This document shows, in pieces, positions 54,881-63,201 of a DNA stretch of 64,000 bases. The notes beneath the pieces were generated by a model that ran no database searches, was not told where the DNA came from, and was given only the letters and a program-made list of their open reading frames with translations. The translations under genes were made by a program, and so were the position numbers. The first letter of the stretch is position 1; each line of letters begins with the position of its first letter. Source of the stretch: Bifidobacterium mongoliense DSM 21395 (GTDB taxonomy: Bacteria > Actinomycetota > Actinomycetes > Actinomycetales > Bifidobacteriaceae); contig NZ_JGZE01000010.1 of NCBI RefSeq assembly GCF_000741285.1, forward strand, positions 159,004-223,003. The letters are read 5' to 3'.

Positions 54881-55335
54881 CGACGCTCCTTCTGATTGGC
54901 GGCGACGTATCCGTTCAGATCGATGGCGATCGACCCCTGTTGGGGCACCATCCCCATGTCCTGCGCCTTACGGGGCAGTGAGGCCTGCAATTCGTCGAGC
55001 TTCGCCTGATCGTCCTCGACGTCCTGGGTCAAGGTCGCGATGTGCCCCTGCACCTGCGTCTGCTCGAACGCCTGCTGCACCATTTGCGTGCGCAGGGTCA
55101 GCGATCCGACCAGGCACACGGCCAGGAAGACCATCGCGATCACGACATTGAGCATGGGGGCCTTGCGTGTGCGGGTCCAGGTGAACAGCCGCTCCACGCC
55201 ACGGGTCACGGGGCTGCTATGGTTGCGGTTGCCGGTGACTACATGCAGATCGGGGCGTGCCGGGGGTGCACCCGCCTCGTGGGTTCGCCCGGCCGGTGCC
55301 GCATTGGAGCGGATGGTTCTACTTGACGTCGCCAT
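54877..55335 (-). CDS. ftsL: FtsL-like septum protein
   Basis: 152 residues: basic, Pro/Ala-rich cytoplasmic part, one membrane helix (MLNVVIAMVFLAVCLVGSL), then a short coiled coil (residues ~85-125) and a tail ending ANQKERR. FtsL sequences are poorly conserved, so the call rests on topology and on its place between rsmH and ftsI. Three bases separate it from rsmH. Confidence 0.8.
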   Translation of the reverse strand: MATSSRTIRSNAAPAGRTHEAGAPPARPDLHVVTGNRNHSSPVTRGVERLFTWTRTRKAPMLNVVIAMVFLAVCLVGSLTLRTQMVQQAFEQTQVQGHIATLTQDVEDDQAKLDELQASLPRKAQDMGMVPQQGSIAIDLNGYVAANQKERR

Positions 55336-55338
55336 GTC

Positions 55339-56370
55339 TCATCTCCCGATCCCGGCACGATACGTGTCGTCAGCCTGCGCGGCCTGGGTGAACCGCTTGA
55401 TGAAGCGCGGGGGTATCGGCCGGCTCAGCGCCACGGCCCGCAATCGGACGGAGGCGGCGCGCGGATTGATCGCCAACTCACGCGGATCCGCCTTGATGGC
55501 GCCGCGGGTCAGCGGCTCGAAGAAGGGCTGGTCCTCGTCGGGAATCACCGGCAACCCCACCGGCACATCGGCGTGGAGACCCTGGTTCATGAAGGATTTC
55601 ACCGTCTTGTCCTCGAGCGAGTGGTAGGACTCCACCACCAGCCGGCCCCCGACCGCGAGATGGAGTGCGATCTGCGGCAGCGTGCCGGCGAGTTTATCCA
55701 ACTCCCCATTCACCTCGATGCGCAGCGCCTGGAAGACGCGCTTGGCAGGATTGCCCGGCGCGCGATGCGCGCGTGGCACGACGCCGTCGACGAGCCGATC
55801 GAGCTGCCCTGAACTGACGAGCGGCTCCTCCTCGCGACTACGTACGATGGCCCGTGCGATCGGCCTGGCGAACCGTTCCTCACCGTAGGTTCTGAATATC
55901 CACGTCAGTCGTTCGACGTCATAGGAGGCGAGGACCGCACGAGCCGTCAGCGATTGCCCGGTGTCCATGCGCATATCGAGCGGGGAGTCGTGGGCGTAGG
56001 AGAACCCGCGATCCGTCTCGTCTATCTGCAGGCTGGAGAGCCCCAGATCCATGAATGACGCCTGAACGTGGGCGATCCCGCGCTCGGCGAGCACATCGCC
56101 GAACTGGTCGAAGGCCGCGTGCACGGGGGTGAACCGGTCCGCGAAGCCCGCGTCACGGATGCGCTCAGTGGCGAGTGCCAACGCCTCGGCGTCACGATCG
56201 ATGCCGATGAGGTGGGCCTGCGGAGCCGCGGCGAGCACGGCACAGGCATGCCCCGCCAGACCCAAGGTGCAGTCGACGACGACGCTGCCCGGATTACGCA
56301 GCGCCGGGGCGATGAGCCCGACGCATTCCTCGAGCAGCACGGGCTGGTGTATGGCGTTCAGGTCGTTCAT
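55339..56370 (-). CDS. rsmH: 16S rRNA (cytosine1402-N4)-methyltransferase
   Basis: 343 residues from the ATG at 56370, which shares a base with the mraZ stop; GGAGG lies ten bases before. HQPVLLEECV, VVDCTLGLAGHACAVL (SAM site), FMDLGLSSLQID, GFSYAHDSPLDMRMD and VESYHSLEDKTVK are the family blocks. Classic second gene of the dcw cluster. Confidence 0.95.
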   Translation of the reverse strand: MNDLNAIHQPVLLEECVGLIAPALRNPGSVVVDCTLGLAGHACAVLAAAPQAHLIGIDRDAEALALATERIRDAGFADRFTPVHAAFDQFGDVLAERGIAHVQASFMDLGLSSLQIDETDRGFSYAHDSPLDMRMDTGQSLTARAVLASYDVERLTWIFRTYGEERFARPIARAIVRSREEEPLVSSGQLDRLVDGVVPRAHRAPGNPAKRVFQALRIEVNGELDKLAGTLPQIALHLAVGGRLVVESYHSLEDKTVKSFMNQGLHADVPVGLPVIPDEDQPFFEPLTRGAIKADPRELAINPRAASVRLRAVALSRPIPPRFIKRFTQAAQADDTYRAGIGR

Positions 56371-56897
56371 CAGAATTCCACCTCCGGCAGTACATCGTCC
56401 GCGATATCGGAATAACCCTGTTCCTTCTCCTCGAGATAGGCCTGCCATGCCTCCCGGTTCCAGATCTCGGCTCTGGTGCCCACGCCGATGACCACGATGT
56501 CGGAGTCAAGGCGCGCATATTCACGCAGCATCTGCGGGACCAATACCCTGCCCTGCCTGTCGGGCTCCTGATCGACCGCCCCGGACAGGAACACCCGCAG
56601 ATAGTCCCTGGCCGCCTTGTTGCCCATGGACGTGCGTTGGATCTGCATCGCTATGCGCCGGAACTCCTCCTGAGGCAACAGGTAGACGCAACGCTCCTGG
56701 CCTCGCGCCATCACCATGCCCGCGCCGAGCTGAGCGCGGAATTTGGCGGGCAAAGCCATACGGCCCTTCGCATCGATCTTGGGGGTGTACGTGCCGAGCA
56801 GGAACGCCGGCATCGCCGACCCGGCCAACGCATCCATGGCCCCCTGCGCTTGCGGGGAGGACGAGGTGGGCCGCTGATTCGCTGATTGCTGCGACAT
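56370..56897 (-). CDS. mraZ: Transcriptional regulator MraZ
   Basis: 175 residues from the ATG at 56897 with GGAGGTGG five bases upstream. Two AbrB-like halves: LGTYTPKIDAKGRMALPAKFR and FLSGAVDQEPDRQGRVLVP (near 88-106) with DxxGR in each. A ~30-residue Gln/Ser-rich N-terminal extension is present. Binds repeats in its own promoter and controls the dcw cluster; such repeats are visible just upstream. Confidence 0.95.
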   Translation of the reverse strand: MSQQSANQRPTSSSPQAQGAMDALAGSAMPAFLLGTYTPKIDAKGRMALPAKFRAQLGAGMVMARGQERCVYLLPQEEFRRIAMQIQRTSMGNKAARDYLRVFLSGAVDQEPDRQGRVLVPQMLREYARLDSDIVVIGVGTRAEIWNREAWQAYLEEKEQGYSDIADDVLPEVEF

Positions 56898-56941
56898 CTG
56901 GTCCACCTCCTTCACCATCGGGTCACGTCACGCCACTGTTT

Positions 56942-56976
56942 CCCCACTCTACCCCACGATTCACCATAATCCCCCA
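56942..56976 (-). promoter_or_regulatory. MraZ boxes: four TGGGG-type repeats at 10-bp spacing
   Basis: On the minus strand TGGGG, TGGTG, TGGGG and TGGGG recur exactly every 10 bp (plus-strand positions 56972-56976, 56962-56966, 56952-56956 and 56942-56946). This is the known layout of MraZ operators upstream of mraZ. Confidence 0.85.
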
Positions 56977-57191
56977 CTTGGTCACAAAAAATCGGTCCGT
57001 GTCCCCACCGACCTCCCGATCCGAACCTGCCATCCCGTACTGAGCAGGTAACGGAGGCGCTCGACGAAGGCCGCGCACACGTGACGCGGGTCCGCGACGT
57101 CACGCGCCACAGGCCGTCCGTGCTCGCCCGAAACGTAGAGCCGTAGCGGTATATTTGATGGCCTGAGTTTTCACGAAGGGACCACCACAGC

Positions 57192-59471
57192 ATGTCGAGT
57201 TACTCTTCCCAGCTTCATGAGGAACAGCAGGCGGTCGACCGCGCCTATGCGCGGCTGGACGACCTGAGAGACGAAACGAAACGCCGGTTGGACACGGTGC
57301 GCGCGGCCGGATCCCACGGCTCCCCCACCCAGCGCACCGAACGCGATTCGTTCGCCACCATGTATGAAGACCGGCTCACGCAACTGCGGGCGGTCGAGGA
57401 TCGGCTCGTCTTCGGACGTCTCGACGACAAGCTGGGCAATCACCGGTACATCGGCCGCATCGGCATGTCCGACCGCCGTCACGAACCGATGCTCACCGAC
57501 TGGCGCGCCGAGGCGGCCAGACCCTTCTACGAGGCGACCGCCTCCACCCACGGCGACATCGTGATGCGACGTCACATCACCCTCAACTTCCGTGATGTGA
57601 CGAGCATCGAAGACGAGGTGCTCGACGTGCATTCCCAGCAGGTAGGCCAGGCCTCGGCCGCCGGCACGCTGACGGGCGAAGGAGCGCTGCTCGCCTCCCT
57701 GAGCTCGCGGCGAACCGGCAAGATGACCGACATTGTGGCCACCATCCAGGCGGAGCAGGACCGCATCATCCGCGCGCCGCTCGACCGCGCCATCGTCGTG
57801 CAGGGAGGGCCGGGAACCGGCAAAACCGCCGTCGCCCTGCACCGGGCGGCGTACCTGCTCTATACCCATCGACGCCGGCTGCAGAATTCCGGGGTTCTCG
57901 TGGTGGGCCCCAGCACGGCGTTCCTGCATTACATCGATCAGGTGCTGCCTTCATTGGGTGAAACCGGCGTCGTCAGCCGGACCATCGCCGATCTCATCCC
58001 CCAGGTGCATGCCACCGCCATGGACTTCCCCCGCAACGCCCAGCTCAAGGGTGATCATCGCATGCGTTCGGTCATCGCGAACGCGGTATCCTCGCGCGAG
58101 CGGATGCCTTCGACTCTGCCATCGACGCGCATCAACGGGATCACCGTCCCCATGCTCCGCACCGATGTGGACCAGGCGCTGGATGACGCCAGGCGCACGC
58201 GCCAACCGCACAACAAGGCGCGTAACACCTTCGTGCGCAGCATGCTCACCGCCATGCGCAACCGCTACGTGGAGAACCTCGACTACACCCCCGAACAGGC
58301 CGAGCTCTCCGACGTCACCCTGCAGCTGCGCATGAACGACGACATCCGTCGGGCACTCAACCTCGCCTGGTTGCCCATGACCGGCCCATGGCTCATCGAC
58401 CAGCTGTTCAGCAAGCCCCGGCAACTGCGCCGGTTCGCGAGTTGGCTGGACGATGATGACGTGCGGTCGCTCACCCGCGCGCCGCACTCCCCCATGACCC
58501 GATCCGACATACCCCTGCTCGACGAGGCCATGGAGCTGCTGGGACCCGATCCGAAGGCCCTCGCACAACGTGCGGCGGAGGCCGCGAAACGCGTGGCGGA
58601 CGAGCAGTTCGCCAAGGACACCCTGTCGCAGGCGGGCATCGGCAGCGGCATCGTGAGCTCGCAGAGGCTCCTGGACGAGATGGGCGACGACTCCGGTGAA
58701 CTGACGGCCCAACGGGCGGCCTCCGACCGGGAATGGACCTACGGCCACATCGTGGTCGACGAGGCGCAGGAACTGACCGCCATGGACTGGCGGATGCTGC
58801 TGCGCCGGTGCCCCTCACGCTCCTTCACCATCGTCGGCGACGTCGCCCAGACCTCCAGTCTCGGCGGCACACGAAGGTGGGAAACCACGATGGACAGACT
58901 CTTCGGCGAGCACGGCTGGGACCTCAACGAGCTGACGATCAACTACCGCAACCCCCAGGAGGTCTCGGACCTCGCGTCGCGTGTCGCGACCCGCGAAGGC
59001 CTGTACATCTCCACGCTCCACGCCGTACGTACGATCGCGGATTCGGTGCAACTCATCAGCGTCGAGAACCAGCCACGTCTGGAGGGCGCGGTCTGCGACG
59101 CCGCCCTGCCCCTGGTTGCGGCCTACGCCTCGAGCGACGGCACCGGCCGCATCGCGGTGATCGCCCCCGCAACATGCCGGGACGCACTGCGCGCGGCGCT
59201 GCGTCGACGGTTGCGCGAGGAGCTCAACCCTCGAGAATTCGCGAGGTTGGATGGGCAACGCCCCTGGGACCGGCAGATCGACGTATGCGACACCGAATCC
59301 GTGAAGGGACTGGAATACGACGCCGTGCTGCTTGTGCAACCGGGACTCATCGCGCAGGAGGCGCCCTCGCGTCTGGTGGCGGCCTCGGATCTCTACGTCT
59401 CGATGACCCGACCCACCCAGCGGCTCGTCATTGTGCGGACCAACGAGGACGAAGACGAGCTCTCGTTTTAG
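57192..59471 (+). CDS. HelD-like UvrD/Rep-family helicase, RNA polymerase recycling factor
   Basis: 759 residues. N-terminal coiled coil (1-75) as in HelD, which inserts into RNA polymerase channels. Walker A GGPGTGKT is at 205-212, Walker B-like IVVDEAQELT follows, and later helicase motifs include VGDVAQTSS, INYRNP, DTESVKGLEYD and VSMTRPTQRLVI. HelD removes RNA polymerase from DNA or RNA in Gram-positives. TATATT at 57150-57155 is a likely -10 element, and AAGGGACC precedes the start. Ten bases separate it from serA. Confidence 0.85.
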   Translation: MSSYSSQLHEEQQAVDRAYARLDDLRDETKRRLDTVRAAGSHGSPTQRTERDSFATMYEDRLTQLRAVEDRLVFGRLDDKLGNHRYIGRIGMSDRRHEPMLTDWRAEAARPFYEATASTHGDIVMRRHITLNFRDVTSIEDEVLDVHSQQVGQASAAGTLTGEGALLASLSSRRTGKMTDIVATIQAEQDRIIRAPLDRAIVVQGGPGTGKTAVALHRAAYLLYTHRRRLQNSGVLVVGPSTAFLHYIDQVLPSLGETGVVSRTIADLIPQVHATAMDFPRNAQLKGDHRMRSVIANAVSSRERMPSTLPSTRINGITVPMLRTDVDQALDDARRTRQPHNKARNTFVRSMLTAMRNRYVENLDYTPEQAELSDVTLQLRMNDDIRRALNLAWLPMTGPWLIDQLFSKPRQLRRFASWLDDDDVRSLTRAPHSPMTRSDIPLLDEAMELLGPDPKALAQRAAEAAKRVADEQFAKDTLSQAGIGSGIVSSQRLLDEMGDDSGELTAQRAASDREWTYGHIVVDEAQELTAMDWRMLLRRCPSRSFTIVGDVAQTSSLGGTRRWETTMDRLFGEHGWDLNELTINYRNPQEVSDLASRVATREGLYISTLHAVRTIADSVQLISVENQPRLEGAVCDAALPLVAAYASSDGTGRIAVIAPATCRDALRAALRRRLREELNPREFARLDGQRPWDRQIDVCDTESVKGLEYDAVLLVQPGLIAQEAPSRLVAASDLYVSMTRPTQRLVIVRTNEDEDELSF

Positions 59472-59474
59472 TAT
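59469..59474 (+). promoter_or_regulatory. -10-like hexamer for leaderless serA mRNA
   Basis: TAGTAT overlaps the helicase stop codon and ends seven bases before the serA ATG at 59482. The G run between them could also act as a poorly spaced ribosome binding site. Confidence 0.4.
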
Positions 59475-59481
59475 GGGGGAC

Positions 59482-60702
59482 ATGCCTACAGCATTACTTC
59501 TCGAAAACATCCACCCCTTCGCGGCGCAGTCATTGCGTGAGCACGGCTTCGATGTGCGCACGCTGCCCGGCGCCCTCTCTGAAGACGAGTTGATCGACGC
59601 GTTGGACGGCGTCGACCTGCTTGGCATCCGATCGAAGACGGCCGTCACCCGCAAGGTGATCGACGCCAGACCGGATCTGGTCGCCGTCGGCTGCTTCTGC
59701 ATCGGCACGAACCAGGTCGATCTGGAATACGCCGGCGACCACGGCATCGCGGTCTTCAACGCCCCCTACTCCAACACCCGATCGGTCGTCGAGCTCGTGA
59801 TCAGCGACGTCATCGGGCTGATGCGCCGCATCCCCGCCCACACCGCGCATATGCGTGATGGCGTGTGGGACAAATCCGCCGCCGGATCGCACGAAGTGCG
59901 CGGCAAGACGCTCGGCATCGTCGGCTACGGCAATATCGGCTCGCAGCTCTCCGTGGTGGCCGAGGCTTTGGGCATGCGGGTGGTCTTCTACGACATCGAG
60001 GAGAAGCTCGCTCTGGGCAACGCCCATCGCATGTGCAGCCTCAAGGAGATGCTCGCCATCTCGGACGCGGTGACCATCCATGTGGACGGCAGGCCCGAGA
60101 ACACGGGGTTCTTCGGCGAGGATCAGTTCGAGGCCATGAAAGACCACGCCATTTTCATCAACCTCTCGCGCGGCTTCGTCGCCGATCTCGACGCCCTGCA
60201 GCGTCATCTGGATTCGGGGCATCTCTCCGGGGCCGCGGTCGACGTCTACCCGACCGAGCCCAAAAAGAGCGGCAATCATTTCGACACGTCCCTGGCCCGT
60301 GAGGACAATGTGATCCTCACCCCCCATATCGGAGGGTCCACCTTGGAGGCGCAGGAATCAATCGGGCACTTCGTGTCGCAGCGGCTCGAGGACTACTGGT
60401 TCCGCGGATCCACCATGCTGTCGGTGAATCTCCCCCAGATCACGTTGGGTCCGTGCCTGTCGGCCGCCAGGATCGCCCATCTGCACGCGAACATGCCAGG
60501 CGTCCTCGCCGGTCTGAACCACATGCTGGGTTCGCGAGACATCAACGTGACGGCGCAATCGCTGGCCACGCAGGATGAATTGGGCTATGTGGTCACCGAC
60601 GTCGCCCAGGTTCCCGATGAGACGAGCATGCAGCAGCTGTGCGCCTTCAAGGGCGCGATTCGCGTACGTACGTTGCAGGGATCCGCTTCGCGAAAGAAGT
60701 AG
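59482..60702 (+). CDS. serA: D-3-phosphoglycerate dehydrogenase
   Basis: 406 residues; first step of serine synthesis. NAD fold GIVGYGNIGSQLSVVAEALGM (overlapping), catalytic Arg in NLSRGFV, Glu in YPTEPK and His in LTPHIGGST. The C-terminal ~75 residues form an ACT domain (HANMPGVLAGLNHMLGSRDINV in pieces) for serine feedback. Same length class as E. coli SerA. Followed by a strong terminator. Confidence 0.95.
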   Translation: MPTALLLENIHPFAAQSLREHGFDVRTLPGALSEDELIDALDGVDLLGIRSKTAVTRKVIDARPDLVAVGCFCIGTNQVDLEYAGDHGIAVFNAPYSNTRSVVELVISDVIGLMRRIPAHTAHMRDGVWDKSAAGSHEVRGKTLGIVGYGNIGSQLSVVAEALGMRVVFYDIEEKLALGNAHRMCSLKEMLAISDAVTIHVDGRPENTGFFGEDQFEAMKDHAIFINLSRGFVADLDALQRHLDSGHLSGAAVDVYPTEPKKSGNHFDTSLAREDNVILTPHIGGSTLEAQESIGHFVSQRLEDYWFRGSTMLSVNLPQITLGPCLSAARIAHLHANMPGVLAGLNHMLGSRDINVTAQSLATQDELGYVVTDVAQVPDETSMQQLCAFKGAIRVRTLQGSASRKK

Positions 60703-60724
60703 ACTGCGCACACAACGCACCGAC

Positions 60725-60776
60725 CCATTCGGCCCGTTTCCCAACCCCTTGCCGGGGCAAGGAAACGGCCGAATGG
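60725..60776 (+). terminator. Long hairpin terminator after serA
   Basis: CCATTCGGCC and GTTTCC at 60725-60741 pair with GGAAAC and GGCCGAATGG at 60761-60776 with one bulged C. An inner CCCCTTGCCGGGG helix fills the loop. Confidence 0.75.
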
Positions 60777-60807
60777 CGTTCAGATCGGAGTCACCGTCAT
60801 AGGTGAG

Positions 60808-61033
60808 GGAGGCGCGTTCCATGTGAGAGGCGCGTTCCATGTGAAAAATGCGACTCGTATGGGGGAAGCGTTCCATACGGGAGAACGCCCTCCATTCGGG
60901 AGATACGCGCCGGTGAGAGATACGTTCCACGCCGGAGAAACCCTATATACGAGGAAGATTGCCTTCGCGCGGGAGACGACCGTATGTTGGAGATGCGCTC
61001 CGTACCGGAGAAGCCCTATGCAGGGAGAATGTC
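60808..61033. repeat. Degenerate 15-20-bp tandem repeat, about 13 units
   Basis: Units begin GAGA or a close variant (GAGG, GGAA) and end with a CGG- or TGG-like triplet. The first two contain GGCGCGTTCCATGTGA in direct tandem. Later units diverge but keep the phase. It fills most of the serA-nrdR gap (60703-61042), in which no gene is evident. Confidence 0.7.
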
Positions 61034-61042
61034 CCTCATCAT

Positions 61043-61546
61043 CTACTCCGAGGAAGTGCCGTTGCCCCGGCTGTCGCCTTGGTTGTTGTCCTGACTGTTG
61101 TCCTCGCCGTGGCGCAACTCATCAATGGCCTGTTGGAAATCGCCGAGACCCGAGAAATTCCTATAGACGCTCGCGAATCGTAGGTAGGCGACCTCATCGA
61201 GATCCCTCAACGGCTTGAGAATGGCCTTACCGACCTCATCGGATTTGACCTGCGCCTTGCCTTGGGACCGCAAGTCCTCTTCGACCTTCTGCCCCAGGAG
61301 CTTGAGATCCTCCTCACGGATCGGCCTGCCTTGGCATGCCTTACGGACGCCGGATACAACCTTGTCTAGGTTGAAGGGCTCGATATTCCCGGACCGCTTC
61401 ATCACCAGCAACATCGTGGTTTCCAATGTGGTGAAACGTCGACCACATTTGGGGCATTCACGGCGCCGACGAATGGAGTGTCCATCCTCGTTAAGGCGAG
61501 TATCGACCACTTTCGTATCCGGGTTCTGACAAAACGGGCAGTGCAT
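61043..61546 (-). CDS. nrdR: Transcriptional repressor NrdR
   Basis: 167 residues. Zinc ribbon C3-x2-C6...C31-x2-C34 followed by an ATP-cone domain ([15 protein letters not shown] to the SVYRNF region). Represses ribonucleotide reductase genes according to dATP/ATP. The C-terminal ~20 residues are Asn/Asp/Gly-rich. The ATG at 61546 follows TATTCT by seven bases, suggesting a leaderless mRNA, though it also lies 52 bp after the LysM gene in the same direction. Confidence 0.95.
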   Translation of the reverse strand: MHCPFCQNPDTKVVDTRLNEDGHSIRRRRECPKCGRRFTTLETTMLLVMKRSGNIEPFNLDKVVSGVRKACQGRPIREEDLKLLGQKVEEDLRSQGKAQVKSDEVGKAILKPLRDLDEVAYLRFASVYRNFSGLGDFQQAIDELRHGEDNSQDNNQGDSRGNGTSSE

Positions 61547-61553
61547 GAGCCCA

Positions 61554-61559
61554 AGAATA
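61554..61559 (-). promoter_or_regulatory. -10-like hexamer for leaderless nrdR mRNA
   Basis: TATTCT on the minus strand, seven bases before the nrdR ATG. Confidence 0.45.
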
Positions 61560-61598
61560 GCCGCAGGGCATGGATAACACCATTCCTGCAGACCTCCC

Positions 61599-62231
61599 CT
61601 AGGCACGCTCGGGAACGAGTATCGTCTGACCAGGCTGCAATGACGCGGACTCGAAATTGTTGAGCTCCATGAGTTCATCGACGGTGTCGGTGACGCTGGC
61701 GCCCCTCGGCGTGACCTGTCGCGCGTAGGACCACAGCGTATCGCCTGGCTGCACCGTGTAGTTCACCACGGGAATCGCACCAGTCGCCGACTCGGCGCGA
61801 TGCGGCATCGCAACATTCCAACCCGACCAGACCAGTGCACCTGCGCACAGCAGCATGACGACACGCCGCAGCATGAACCTGCCTGTCCAACCAGCGGACC
61901 TCCCCCGCGACTGCGATGAGACGGACTCACGAACGAGCGGCATACCCGCGTTGGTTGCCCGCGTACCGGTTGTCCGTGTATTCATGGCCCGAGTATTCAG
62001 TGCCCGACCATTCACCGATCCAAAGTTCATCAACTCAGCGTTCACCGATCCAGTGCCCATCGAGTGAGTATTCATTGACTCAGCGTTCATAACCCGAGCA
62101 ATCCTTGCCGGCGTATTGATTACCCGCGTATTCATTGCCAGCGTGCACACCGATGATGCGACAAGAGCCGCGGATCCACTCATAACCATCCGCCGCCCCG
62201 ATGCGTCTACCCGTTGATTCATAGCCTGCAT
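61599..62231 (-). CDS. LysM-domain membrane protein, probable SOS-induced cell-division inhibitor
   Basis: 210 residues from the ATG at 62231 (AAAGGTGGTG just before). A ~100-residue N-terminus holds degenerate MNTR/VNxR-like repeats. It is followed by a membrane helix ([21 protein letters not shown]) and a C-terminal LysM domain ([17 protein letters not shown] to ILVPERA). Position and build match Rv2719c/ChiZ of mycobacteria and DivS/YneA-type inhibitors next to lexA. Two LexA boxes overlap its promoter region, so it should be induced by DNA damage and act at the septum. The inhibitor role is inferred from context. Confidence 0.8.
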   Translation of the reverse strand: MQAMNQRVDASGRRMVMSGSAALVASSVCTLAMNTRVINTPARIARVMNAESMNTHSMGTGSVNAELMNFGSVNGRALNTRAMNTRTTGTRATNAGMPLVRESVSSQSRGRSAGWTGRFMLRRVVMLLCAGALVWSGWNVAMPHRAESATGAIPVVNYTVQPGDTLWSYARQVTPRGASVTDTVDELMELNNFESASLQPGQTILVPERA

Positions 62232-62245
62232 CTCACACCACCTTT

Positions 62246-62259
62246 CGAACATCTGTTCT
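62246..62259. promoter_or_regulatory. LexA box 1
   Basis: CGAACATCTGTTCT, close to the Gram-positive SOS consensus CGAAC-N4-GTTC. Lies 15 bp upstream of the LysM gene start. Confidence 0.85.
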
Positions 62260-62260
62260 A

Positions 62261-62276
62261 TCGAACATATGTTTGA
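62261..62276. promoter_or_regulatory. LexA box 2
   Basis: TCGAACATATGTTTGA; nearly symmetric. Abuts the -10 element of the LysM gene promoter. Confidence 0.9.
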
Positions 62277-62304
62277 TTATGGCACAGTTGTTCGACCGAA
62301 GCAA
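62276..62304 (-). promoter_or_regulatory. Promoter of the LysM gene
   Basis: Minus-strand TTGCTT, 17-bp spacer, CATAAT, reading towards the LysM gene. LexA boxes 1 and 2 lie just downstream, so LexA would block transcription. Confidence 0.65.
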
Positions 62305-62312
62305 GGGGATAG

Positions 62313-62328
62313 TCGAACAGATGTTTGA
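62313..62328. promoter_or_regulatory. LexA box 3 (lexA autoregulation)
   Basis: TCGAACAGATGTTTGA. Its right half overlaps the -35 element of the lexA promoter. Confidence 0.9.
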
Positions 62329-62353
62329 TTTCACCGGACATCCACGTTATGCT
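62325..62353 (+). promoter_or_regulatory. lexA promoter
   Basis: TTGATT, exactly 17 bp, TATGCT. Predicted start about 23 bases before the lexA GTG. LexA box 3 covers the -35. Confidence 0.75.
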
Positions 62354-62382
62354 GGGAGCAACCCCAGAAAAAGGAGCCCGTC

Positions 62383-63201
62383 GTGAGCACGATACCCTTC
62401 CATCCGAAGCGAGCAGACAAGCCCGCCGCGGCCGAGGCGCTGAGCGATCGACAGACCAAGGTGCTCGCGGCCATCCGCGATTACGTCGTCGCATACGGAT
62501 TCGCTCCGTCGTTCCGCGAAATCGGCAAAGAGGCCGGTCTCAAGAGTCCGTCGTCTGTCAAACACCAACTGCAGGTACTTGAAGACAAAGGCTTCATCCG
62601 CATGAACGCCAACAAGGGCCGGGCAATCGAGCTCGTCGAGGACCGCTCGGACGATCGCGCGCCGGGCACGACTCTTGCGCAGACCACTCTCACGGGATCT
62701 ACGACCAGAAGCATCGACACTGGACGCGCCACCCAGGCAGGTCCGTCCAGTGTTGAATCCGATACGGGGGCACGTGCCACCATCCTGCGGTTTCCCGGTG
62801 GCCCAGAGATGTCCGAATCCATCCTTGGTTCACGTGACATCCCCCTGGTCGGCCGCATCGCGGCCGGCGCACCCATCACGGCTGAGCAACACATCGACGA
62901 CGTCATGCGGCTGCCGGAACGACTCACCGGAACGGGCGATCTTTTCATGTTGGAGGTCCACGGAGATTCCATGGTTGACGCGGCCATCTGCGATGGCGAT
63001 TTCGTCGTGGTACGTCAACAGAACACCGCGGTCAACGGCGATATCGTCGCTGCATTGCTCGACGACGAAGCGACGGTCAAGACCTTCCGCGACGACGGCG
63101 GCCACATCTGGCTCATTCCTCACAACCCGTCCTACTCCCCCATCGATGGCACCCACGCCACGATCATGGGTAAGGTCGTCACGGTCATGCGCAAGCTCTG
63201 A
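62383..63201 (+). CDS. lexA: LexA, SOS response repressor
   Basis: 272 residues from a GTG with AAAGGAG eight bases upstream. N-terminal winged helix (APSFREIGKEAGLKSPSSVKHQL in parts) and C-terminal S24 protease domain. The self-cleavage site is A161-G162 (RIAAGAPI), with Ser196 (HGDSMVD) and Lys233 (TVKTF) as catalytic pair. The ~55-residue Thr/Ser-rich linker (about 88-140) is long. Controls itself and the divergent LysM gene through three boxes. Confidence 0.96.
   Translation: MSTIPFHPKRADKPAAAEALSDRQTKVLAAIRDYVVAYGFAPSFREIGKEAGLKSPSSVKHQLQVLEDKGFIRMNANKGRAIELVEDRSDDRAPGTTLAQTTLTGSTTRSIDTGRATQAGPSSVESDTGARATILRFPGGPEMSESILGSRDIPLVGRIAAGAPITAEQHIDDVMRLPERLTGTGDLFMLEVHGDSMVDAAICDGDFVVVRQQNTAVNGDIVAALLDDEATVKTFRDDGGHIWLIPHNPSYSPIDGTHATIMGKVVTVMRKL

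Noticed and set aside
57192..59471. HelD-like helicase as a phage-defence nuclease-helicase
   Set aside because: The coiled-coil N-terminus and motif set fit HelD, and it lies in core DNA beside serA with no nuclease domain.
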